DNA of 34,390 nt from Coxiella endosymbiont of Ornithodoros maritimus. Its GTDB lineage: Bacteria > Pseudomonadota > Gammaproteobacteria > Coxiellales > Coxiellaceae. This document shows, piece by piece, positions 1-7,050 of this stretch. The notes under the pieces are model-generated. The model did no database searches. It was not told the origin of the DNA and worked only from the letters and a program-made list of their open reading frames with translations. A program made the translations under genes and the position numbers. The number at the start of each line of letters is the position of its first letter. Within the stretch, counting starts at the first letter, position 1. The stretch covers positions 1-34,390 of the forward strand of contig NZ_CAJRAM010000084.1 of the NCBI RefSeq assembly GCF_907164965.1. Reading direction: 5' to 3'.

Positions 1-1
1 T

Positions 2-154
2 TCAGAATTAAAGAGCTTTTATGAGGGGCTCGTTAAAAAAGGGAAAAAGAAAATGGTAGCGTTTGTAGCACTAATACGAAAAATTATTGTTATCGCCAAT
101 GCCAGATTAAAAAAATTTGAACAGAAAAAATCGCTAACTGCGGTATCACTGTGA
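2..154 (+). mobile_element. IS110-family transposase, C-terminal end (cut by window edge)
   Basis: An open frame enters from the window edge and stops with TGA at 152-154, giving 50 residues. It contains SFYEGLVKKGKKK, then VALIRKIIVIANARLK. This is the pattern of the end of IS110/IS1111-type transposases: a FY..L...GK motif, then a basic helix ending in a repeated 'LNA'-like segment. These enzymes are DEDD recombinases that move the element, and Coxiella genomes commonly carry IS1111 of this family. The catalytic domain lies outside the window, so I cannot tell whether the copy is whole. The IS110 family has no classical terminal inverted repeats, and I could not place the right end. Family assignment is from motif memory. 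Confidence 0.7.
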
Positions 155-233
155 AGCTGTGAATAAGGTGTGTAAAATGACTATTTATTATCCAGTTTTC
201 AAACTTGCTCACAGCAATTCAAACATAGTTGAT

Positions 234-256
234 CCAGCGCACCAAAGGTGCACTGG
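234..256. repeat. stem-loop downstream of the IS110 fragment
   Basis: CCAG-C-GCACC, loop AAA, GGTGC-A-CTGG: a hairpin with 9 paired bases per arm and one mismatch. It lies 80 bp after the transposase stop and before the decayed metF. It could be a subterminal inverted repeat of an IS1111-subgroup element or a transcript terminator without a strong T-tract. Nothing else recognisable lies between 155 and 328. Confidence 0.5.
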
Positions 257-328
257 GACGAGTGGGCTTTTAGTTTTTAGCACTTTTGGGAATGATAACG
301 GATTTTGGAAATATTTTGGAAATTAAGA

Positions 329-1200
329 CTAGAAAAAACAACCTAGAATGGGAAAATTTATATCGTGAATTTTTATTCGGGCAACAACCGCCTGTTCACG
401 GAAAGAGGTGATGGATTGAAGGTTTCCAATAATGGTTTGGGTAGGTTCACATTGATTCAAAGTGTAAAAATGAGGTCCCGAGACCCCGTAAGCGATTAAA
501 TCTTCACAAAATTTCGTTACGACTTCAACGCCCTAAGCTTTCAATGAGGCTTTATAATTTTTATAAGACTCTAACCGTTTATACAACCATCGTGGTATTT
601 CTATAGCACACGTTTTTGAAAATTGAACTAACTTATCAAAATCGCTGATGGGCATGATTCCAGGAACAATGGGTGCTTCAATTCCCACGTTTCGACACAC
701 ATCAACATAATATAATATAAGATAAGCATCGCGATTATAAAAATATTGCGTAATTGCTCTCCATTAGCAGCGGCGGCTATTTTCTGTTGAAAATTTTTAA
801 GCGCTTCCTGAACCGTTCTCGTCTCAGGATGAAATTCAGGATAGGGAGCAACTTCAATATGAAAATAATCGCCGGTTAATTTACGAATGTAGGCGAACAA
901 GTCATTGGCCTGATTAAAATCACCATTCGTTATATCTTCATCAAGAGGCAAATCACCCCGTAACGCAACGATGCGCTTAATACCTAAAAACTGATCATTA
1001 TTCGGTAAATCGAATATAGCGGTTTTCGAAAGACCAATGCAAGTTAAATGAGGCGCCACTTCAATGAAGTCTTGACGCAAAGCACGGACAACGCGCATCG
1101 TTTTATCCTGAAGGGTTCGGCAGACTGACTTTGAGTTCTGGAACCCTTTCAGAGCTGGCGGAAACAACTCAAAGCTCAGAGAAAGATGAGACCCGTCCAT
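329..1200 (-). pseudogene. metF: metF remnant: methylenetetrahydrofolate reductase
   Basis: The intact enzyme reduces 5,10-methylene-THF to 5-methyl-THF, the methyl donor for MetE. From the start at 1200 the frame reads SFELFPP, then a stretch from which about 30 codons seem lost (the segment around FVSVTYGAG), then VVRALRQDF, APHLTCIG and RIVALRGDLP, all MetF landmarks. Near 770 the frame shifts: continuing in other frames gives ITQYFYN. A second shift sits at a TATTA-type repeat near 707-721, after which YYVDVCRNVGIEAPIVPGIM and GPHFYTLNQ can be read. An in-frame TAG lies near 531. The end at 329 is the first stop after the homology. With at least one deletion, two frameshifts and one nonsense codon, no working protein is possible. 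It sits directly downstream of metE in the same direction, so the pair was probably one methionine operon. Confidence 0.93.
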
Positions 1201-1218
1201 GACATTTGTCTTTTAATT

Positions 1219-3004
1219 TTAACTGGTTGCAGGTTGCAGCTCTAAATCTATTGTCGGTCTCTTTTCACTAGAAAACGGCTTGCGTAAATGTTTCGCGCCA
1301 TCTACCATCCTGCTGAGTGCTTCTTTCGTTTCTTCCCAATTTCGCGTCTTCAATCCACAATCCGGATTAATCCATAAACGTTCAATAGGAATATATTGGA
1401 GCGCTTGCACCGCCAACTCTTCAATTTCAGCCACTCACGGGATACGCCACGAATGGATATCGTAAATGCCTGGCCCGATATCGTTTGGATACGCGAATTT
1501 TTCAAAGGATTTTAAAATTTCCATTTCAGGACGGGAATTTTCGATGGTGATAACATCGACATCCAGCGCAGCAGTCGCTTCAATAATATCGTTAAATTCG
1601 GAGTAACACATGTGGGTATGAATTTGAGTTTCGTCTTTAACCCCACAAGACGCTAAGCGAAAGCACTTCACCGCCCACTCTAAATAATCTTGTCAAGCCG
1701 CTTTTTGCAACGGCAAGCATTCACGGAACGCAGGCTAATCGATTTGAATCACTCGAACTCCGCTTCTTTCCAAATCCTGCACCTCATCGCGCAATGCGAA
1801 AGCGATTTGTTTGGCTATTTGCGAACGAGGCTGGTCGTCGCGCACGAATGACTAAGCCAATATGGTAACGGGTCCTCTTAACATCCCTTTAATCGACTTA
1901 GTTGTTAAAAAGTGGACGTATTCGATCCACCAGAGTGTCATTGGCCATTCGCGACTCACATCCCCAAAAATAATGGGCGGCTTAACACAGCGGGGACCGT
2001 AACTTTGAGCTCATCCATTGCTCGTGATCGCTATTCCATCGAACAATTCCCGAAATATTCCACCATGTCATTGCGTTCGCGCTCACCGCGCACGAAAACA
2101 TCTAAAGCAAGCTTAACTTGAATGCTAATGATTTCAGCAATTTCTTGACGAATTTTCTCTTTGTAGAGGGTATCATCTATTTCCCTTGCTTATAATCACA
2201 CCACAAGCAGGCAAATTTGGGAGGTTTGTGGAAAAGAACCGATCGTTGTCGTTGGAAATAACGGCAAATTTAATTGCGTCGTTTGTTTATTTTTTCAAAT
2301 CGAACGTTCATGTTGACGCCGCATCAAACGTTCGGTAACACTTGCTGCCATTCAGGAGGCAAATCCAAAACGAGAATAGGCTCGTCCACTTGCATCCATT
2401 CGACGCCCAGAGAAGAAAGTTGCTGAAAAATTTTTTCATAAACTGGAGATAATTTTTCAAGCAAAAGAAATTTATTAAACGATTCCCCCTTTGCATTTAC
2501 CTAAGCATAAAAAAGACAGCGGACCTAAAATAACCGGTTTTGCGCGATAATTATTTTCTAACGCCAGTTTCGTAGATTTAAATAAATCATCGTGGCATAA
2601 CTCAAAATTTTGGTTTGTAGTGAATTCGGGAGCGATATAATAGTAATTGGTATCAAACCATTTGCTCATTTTGCACGTTGAAGTTTCAATACCGTTCGGC
2701 GCTTGTCCACACGCCATGTAGAACATGGTGTCTGTTTGTTATATTGGAATTGAGCTTTTTGAAACGCGATGGGATAGCCCCCACCCTTGCCGCCATGTTA
2801 AGCACGTGATCGTACCAAGAGAAATCTCACCGGAATTAAATCCACTCCCGCTTCCGCTTGGATCTTCCAATTCGTGAGTTGTAATTCGATCGCCTGTTGT
2901 TAGAATTGTTGTTGCGAAATTTCACCGCCCCAATAAGACTCCAAGGTTTTTTCATCTCTCGTTTAACCCCAATGCGCAAAGCTTAAATTATGTGCATAAA
3001 CCAC
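1219..3004 (-). pseudogene. metE: metE remnant: cobalamin-independent methionine synthase
   Basis: MetE transfers the methyl group of 5-methyl-THF-triglutamate to homocysteine. A GTG at 3002-3004, 6 bp behind a good AGGAGG, opens a frame that aligns with the MetE N-terminus (AHNLSF..., ESYWGGEIS) but hits stops within 15 codons. Later pieces are clear: KWFDTNYYYIAPEF and KPVILGPLSFLCLGK (2475-2726), DVFVRGERERNDMVEYFG (near 2030-2100), [12 protein letters not shown] (near 1870), [15 protein letters not shown] (1435-1671) and [14 protein letters not shown] (1219-1434). Lesions include several TGA/TAG codons (for example a Ser-to-TGA change at about 1435), many frameshifts, and loss of roughly the middle 200 codons near 2290-2330. 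The remnant is 1.79 kb against about 2.3 kb for intact metE. The final frame runs to a stop at 1219. Confidence 0.95.
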
Positions 3005-3189
3005 GTCGTACCTCCTATTGTGACGTTAGACAATGCCGGGAATTGACAGAAAAGTGCTAGACGGGATAACTAAGTGCACCACTTTAGCTGTTTTTTAATG
3101 CCCGCAAGCTGATTATCAAATCGGCATGTTTTTAACATAACGAAACTTCTTGAAATAGCGCAACAATTTTTACAAGCTGACCGAAGAGC

Positions 3190-4260
3190 TTAGAATTGCT
3201 GTTTTGTAGCTTTTCTCACAAAACGCAAAGTTTCATCGGCAATTTCGTTGACCTGCTCGGCGCCTTCATTCAAAATTCTTTGCACTTGAGAAAAGTCATT
3301 TTCATATTCAGCCCGTCGTTGTTGAATGGGATTGAGAAACTCCAATAATACTTCAACCAATCGTTTTTTACATTCCACATCACCAATTCGACCTTCTCGG
3401 TAACGGGTTTTCGCCTCGTCTACCCAATTTTTATCGGAGTTAAATGTGTCGTGAAAAACCCACAGCGGATTATTTTCAACCGTTCCGGGGTCGGTCGCAC
3501 GAAGACGTTTGGGGTCAGTGTACATATTCATAATTTTTTTCTGCACCATATCTGGCAGATCGCTTAAAAAAATAGCATTATTTAATGATTTGCTCATTTT
3601 TAATAATTGACCATTTCTGCCAGGCTTGCCTGTGCCAACCAATCGCCGCACCCGCCCCACTTTCGTTTCCGGTATTGGGAATAATCCACCCGCCTTAGGA
3701 TAATCTTTATCTTCCGTATGAGAGTCGACGCCGCAATACATTTGATTAAAACGTCGAGCTACTTCACGAGTCATTTCTAAATGCGGAATTTGATCTTCTC
3801 CTACTGGCACCACTTGCGCGCGAATAGCTAAAATGTCGGCCACTTGCAGGATGGGATACAATAAAAAACCCATCGAATAATTATCACCCAGTTCTTTGTC
3901 CCGAATTTCGTCTTTAATCGTTGGATTTCGCATCAAGCGAGAAAAAGGAATCAACATGCTGAAAAACGCGGCTAATTCAAAAATCGCAGGCACATCGGAT
4001 TCAATAAAAATAACACTTTTGTCGGGATCGATACCCGCCGCTAAATAATCTAAGGTAATATCTATGCTACTTTGTCGAATGTCCGCCGGCTGATCGACCC
4101 GCGTGGTGAAGGCATGCGTATTAGCCAGCAAAAAATAACAATCATTGTCATCTTGCAATGCCACCCGATTTTCGATCGACCCTACCCAATGCCCCAAATG
4201 TAACCGCCCCGTCGGCGTGTCACCCGTGAGAAGACGCGCTTTATGTGAGGATTTAATCAT
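3190..4260 (-). CDS. trpS: tryptophan--tRNA ligase
   Basis: Class Ic aminoacyl-tRNA synthetase that charges tRNA-Trp; cytosolic homodimer in this family. The 356-residue product has the HIGH-type signature GRLHLGHWVG at residues 18-27 and the KMSKS loop at 221-225 (LLKMSKSLNN), both needed for ATP use, plus VGEDQIPHLEMTRE in the tryptophan pocket region. It is slightly longer than the E. coli enzyme because of a linker before KMSKS (about residues 176-215), which is seen in one TrpS subgroup. It reads away from a stem-loop-rich leader and is followed by the dead metE-metF pair on the same strand. The start ATG at 4260 has only a weak Shine-Dalgarno (SD) sequence. The frame is intact and it is very probably functional. 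Confidence 0.96.
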   Translation of the reverse strand: MIKSSHKARLLTGDTPTGRLHLGHWVGSIENRVALQDDNDCYFLLANTHAFTTRVDQPADIRQSSIDITLDYLAAGIDPDKSVIFIESDVPAIFELAAFFSMLIPFSRLMRNPTIKDEIRDKELGDNYSMGFLLYPILQVADILAIRAQVVPVGEDQIPHLEMTREVARRFNQMYCGVDSHTEDKDYPKAGGLFPIPETKVGRVRRLVGTGKPGRNGQLLKMSKSLNNAIFLSDLPDMVQKKIMNMYTDPKRLRATDPGTVENNPLWVFHDTFNSDKNWVDEAKTRYREGRIGDVECKKRLVEVLLEFLNPIQQRRAEYENDFSQVQRILNEGAEQVNEIADETLRFVRKATKQQF

Positions 4261-4334
4261 GGCGTCATCATCGCGGGTTAGCGAAATGCTGTCAACGGGA
4301 GTCTAAATCAAATGAGTTCGATGTTCCCCTCTCA

Positions 4335-4562
4335 GCATCGTTAGAGTTGAGACGATGCGTCCTCGGAAACAAATTAACCCGCTCCCGAGTCTACACTGGG
4401 AATTTTCCTGCCCTCCATTAACATCCTGGCGAAAGGATAATGTAGACGTATCGGGAGACAAGGAACCTTGAATTACAGGGCACGGTGGACTAAAAAACAA
4501 AACTGGTGATCCAACTGGGGATACTTCCTACGGGGCTATTATTAATAGTCTACCGAGTAGGA
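4335..4562. other. stem-loop-rich intergenic segment upstream of trpS (possible structured RNA or repeat)
   Basis: Four inverted repeats follow each other. First, GCATCGT (4335-4341) pairs with ACGATGC (4352-4358). Second, a long nested stem has CTCCCGA+GTCTACA (4382-4395) pairing with TGTAGAC (4441-4447) and TCGGGAG (4451-4457), with an inner hairpin ATCCT/AGGAT (4423-4438). Third, CAAGGAACCTTG is a perfect palindrome (4459-4470). Fourth, TCCTAC (4526-4531) pairs with GTAGGA (4557-4562) around a GCTATT/AATAGT stem. Read on the minus strand the first three would form the 5' leader of trpS. I recognise no Rfam family in it. It may be a small RNA, a leader, or a decayed palindromic repeat. Confidence 0.5.
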
Positions 4563-4585
4563 GAAAAAATAAACCCAATGCAAAG

Positions 4586-4965
4586 ATGGCCATCCTCTTT
4601 TTGTTTTTCTTCCTCAGCTGACAGCTCATTCATTAGCAACGGGAGAAAAGAAGATACCTTCTCGCGTTTCAAACGTATTGTCTTAGTGGTGAGTGACTAT
4701 TTGAGTCTGTTGAAAATCATCTGCAACGCCCGGAATAACAGCGTTATTTTCTTCGGAATTGGCTAAGGCTGAAAACGCCACAGAAGTTCTTTTGAATGAT
4801 AAGAGCACCGCTGCAAATGTTTTTAAAACTCAACAAAAAAATGCAACAAATATTGCTTAGAGTTTATTAGCGTCTCCGACAACAGAAGAAGCCTCATGTG
4901 TTTGTTGTACGACACCTCATGCACATCACGCGATGCTTTATGAAACAAAAAATGACACGATGTAA
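4586..4965 (+). pseudogene. possible decayed small secreted protein
   Basis: I do not recognise this gene. On the plus strand an ATG at 4586 begins a hydrophobic MAILFLFFFLS segment like a signal peptide, broken almost at once by stops. From about 4735 a cleaner stretch reads SSELAKAENATEVLLNDKS, then after one TAG LLASPTTEEASCVCCTTPHA and KNDTM, ending at TAA 4963-4965. The composition (Ala, Thr, Asn, Cys pairs, His) looks like protein rather than random translation. It overlaps the better-supported minus-strand reading at 4823-5077, so at most one of the two was a real gene in the shared part. Confidence 0.3.
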
Positions 4966-5077
4966 AAAACTTATCATTTGCCGATATTCCTTCTGGATAC
5001 TCTTGACCCAGCAGAATTCCATTCTCCTTCTTTACACACATTGCGTCGACAATTGTCTGCGCTGCCCTTTTTCTCAT
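4823..5077 (-). CDS. hypothetical protein, 84 aa
   Basis: An ATG at 5077-5075 is preceded by a strong GGAGGA seven bases upstream, so I start here rather than at the upstream ATG at 5119. The product begins MRKRAAQTIVDAMCVKKENG and is mixed in charge, without a signal peptide or membrane segment. The first half has believable composition. The second half (MRLLLLSETLINS...) is less convincing and may lie beyond a frameshift, so the gene could be a truncated remnant. No family is recognised. The plus strand in the same interval also has a protein-like reading (4586-4965), which lowers confidence. Confidence 0.4.
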   Translation of the reverse strand: MRKRAAQTIVDAMCVKKENGILLGQEYPEGISANDKFFTSCHFLFHKASRDVHEVSYNKHMRLLLLSETLINSKQYLLHFFVEF

Positions 5078-5131
5078 TACCTGTTCCTCCTCATTGTCCA
5101 TTCGGAATGGGGGCCCCATCGGTTAGATTGA

Positions 5132-5477
5132 TCAATCACCTCTAGAAATAGCTCAAAACAACGCTGCGAAAGTCCAATAATCGCCACTTATTTGAGGAGT
5201 AAGGTCTTGCTCTAATTTATTTCCTCATTAAACCCCAATAAACAGTACTTACTTATGCGAAACCCAGAGTTTCTAAATTTTTCCAGCTCACGTTTTTCGC
5301 CGTAACTTTCGTTCGTACAGTTGGGTATTTTTAGTCCCCTTCTACCTATTGACTATTATCTACAGTATACCAAACCATGCTTAAAAACATATGAAGTAAT
5401 TTCCTCAGAGATTGCCCTGAGCAAGCGCGTCGTTCAGAATGGCAGCTGGGAAAGTTAATTTGTCTTGTGGAAAGGAG
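5132..5477. other. intergenic, no gene seen
   Basis: All frames are closed by frequent stops. I see no tRNA cloverleaf, no terminator with a T-tract and no convincing promoter. It is AT-rich and probably degraded sequence between two small doubtful genes. Confidence 0.5.
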
Positions 5478-5699
5478 TTAAAATAAAGAAACCATTTTCA
5501 TCTTCTTCCCTTGATAGGGTCCTCTCTCTCCTCCTCCAATCCCAAGCTTATCCTCTAAGTTAAACAGGCCTACTAGATTGTCCATTCGAAATTTCATCAG
5601 CGGAAAAACTTCGGACTCTCGATTATCAACCAAAGTTGACTTCACGGATTTTCCTTCGACCTCAACTTTAGAATTAGAATTATTTGTATCATTGCGCAT
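5478..5699 (-). CDS. hypothetical protein, 73 aa
   Basis: The frame starts MRNDTNNSNSKVEVEGKSVK and continues through a Glu/Lys-rich region to a Gly- and Lys-rich tail. It has no membrane segment and no known motif. The SD region (GGGAAC) is weak. It is transcribed in the same direction as the broken Pro-rich gene upstream at 5851-6642, and could be a distal fragment of that locus or a spurious frame. I give it only because its composition is not that of a shadow frame and no other gene occupies the interval. Confidence 0.3.
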   Translation of the reverse strand: MRNDTNNSNSKVEVEGKSVKSTLVDNRESEVFPLMKFRMDNLVGLFNLEDKLGIGGGERGPYQGKKMKMVSLF

Positions 5700-5850
5700 A
5701 ATAATGTTCCCACTTTTTTACGGAACTTCTAGAAAAACTGAACCTTTATATTAATAACTGTTGTTATTCAAAAAACTATTTACAAGATCATTGACTTCAT
5801 TATCCTCATTACTACCTCTCTCAGAGGATAAACATAAAGTTGGATTACGT

Positions 5851-6642
5851 TCAGAGAATCAAAGAGTTTCCCAATGAAAAAGGGTTTCTACCATCTAGTA
5901 AGTTCTCAAGCTTAAATAAAGGAGCTCTCAAATCAGCTTCAGAGCATTTGGTGGGTTAGAAAAGAAAGAAGAGGGGATCCAAAGGACCGGGGGAGTTCAT
6001 AGGCTCATCACTTTCTTTTTCTTTTAAGAGGTTGCTAGGTGGTAAAACTAACAAGGGTGGAGGATTGGGGTTAGATATCCTATTGCCTTTGTTAAAATCT
6101 GGGGATTGAGGAGGAGTATCCATGCGTACAGGTACTCTGGATGGCTCTTGTTCTTGTTGCAAGAGTTGCCTCTTTAATTCTTCCAATAACGAAACACCCT
6201 CTCCTTTTTCCCTCTTTTCCTTAATCTTTAGTACTGCTGCAAAAATTGCTTCTTCCGTAAGGTTAAATTCCTGCAGTTCCTTAAACACACCAATGGTATT
6301 AAAAAAATCAAGCAACTCCTTTAAACAACTCTTGAACTTCCTTATTTCTAAAGTGCTAAGTTAACAGATTTTTGCTAGCCTTCAATAAGCGCCCAATCCT
6401 ATCACTAAAAGAAAAATGATCCTTGATAACAGCATCCTCAAATAATAAAGCTTCTAATATAGCGTTAATTAATTCATTTGGTGGATTACCCAAGTTTTTA
6501 ATAAGGGCAATAAAGTTATTTATAATTTTTTTGCTGGCATTCGAGCCTTAATCCAAGGATAAATTGCTATTCGCTTCTCGTACCACTGGGACGTTATTGA
6601 AGACAAAAGTGGACCTAAATCTGTATCTGTGTGTTTAGGCAT
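5851..6642 (-). pseudogene. broken hypothetical protein with Pro-rich C-terminal part
   Basis: Start ATG at 6642 (MPKHTDTDLGP). After about 11 codons the sense moves to another frame (FVFNNVPVVREAN, then a TAA near 6550). After the TAA the same frame reads IINNFIALIKNLGNPPNELI and LLFEDAVIKDHFSFSDRIGR to a TAG near 6362. A further shift near 6310 leads to the longest piece (5956-6315): FFNTIGVFKELQEFNLTEEA, a helical KIKEKREKGEG segment, a Gln/Glu patch, and a Pro-rich tail (DTPPQSP, NPNPPPLLVLPP). After a TAA the same frame stays open for 34 more codons to 5851. The leucine- and Glu-rich helices followed by a disordered proline tail resemble Coxiella-specific proteins of the secreted-effector kind, but no family is recognised. 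At least two frameshifts and three stops make it dead as a single protein. Confidence 0.55.
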
Positions 6643-6757
6643 TTTAAGGTTCCATAAAAGAAATGAATCTAATCGTCTAAAGTATATCAGCTAATAGAAG
6701 ATATGGGCTGAACGTAACATTCTAACTTCGCTCCTTATCACGCGGCAACTTTTCTTT

Positions 6758-6802
6758 ATTAAAGTGCTTATTGCTAAAGATTAAAGTGCTTATTGCTAAA
6801 GA
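6758..6802. repeat. perfect 22-bp tandem duplication
   Basis: The unit ATTAAAGTGCTTATTGCTAA (first 20 of 22 bases) is present twice back to back with no mismatch. It lies in non-coding sequence between the broken Pro-rich gene and uvrD. Perfect identity in a region that otherwise decays points to a recent slippage or replication duplication. Similar events are at 18098, 28928, 31753 and 32373. Confidence 0.95.
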
Positions 6803-6920
6803 ATACCAACTAATTTTGACTCCTACAGTTCTGTCATTCGCGTAGTCGGAAATGACGAATTCAAATTAAAAAATTTCGGCCCGCTATTTTTCGGAGTCGG
6901 TCTAACTCTTGAAGACCGGA

Positions 6921-6986
6921 CCGTCTAATCGCCCACCAATTACCGTCCAATCGCTCATAAAAGAGCGTCTAATCGCTCACTTTAGG
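6921..6986. repeat. three direct repeats with a 22-bp period upstream of uvrD
   Basis: CCGTCTAATCGCCCAC at 6921, CCGTCCAATCGCTCAT at 6943 and GCGTCTAATCGCTCAC at 6965 are spaced exactly 22 bp apart start to start. The core is CGTCYAATCGCYCA; the 6-bp spacers differ. The last unit ends about 70 bp before the uvrD start. Two helical turns of spacing fits a protein-binding iteron array on one face of the DNA, or a short tandem repeat that has diverged. Three units without other hallmarks are too few to call CRISPR. Confidence 0.7.
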
Positions 6987-7050
6987 CTCTTAGCGCCAAA
7001 GAATGGAAAGAATCTCGCCATTCCTGTGCCACTTCGGTACAATGAGCGGC

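Noticed and set aside
1912-2121. Plus-strand frame of 69 codons inside metE
   Set aside because: It is antisense to clear MetE homology (RNDMVEYFG, SRP segment) and has no support as a gene.
4303-4420. TPP riboswitch or T-box in front of trpS (CTGAGAGGGGAAC and TGATTTAGA on the minus strand)
   Set aside because: The core TPP elements (GGGGTGC, GATAATGCCAGCGTAGGGA-type) are missing, and the T-box AGGGTGGNACCGCG sequence is absent; T-boxes are also not expected in this group.
6921-6986. Three regularly spaced repeats as a mini CRISPR array
   Set aside because: Spacers are only about 6 bp, units are 16 bp, and there is no cas gene; the geometry fits binding-site iterons.
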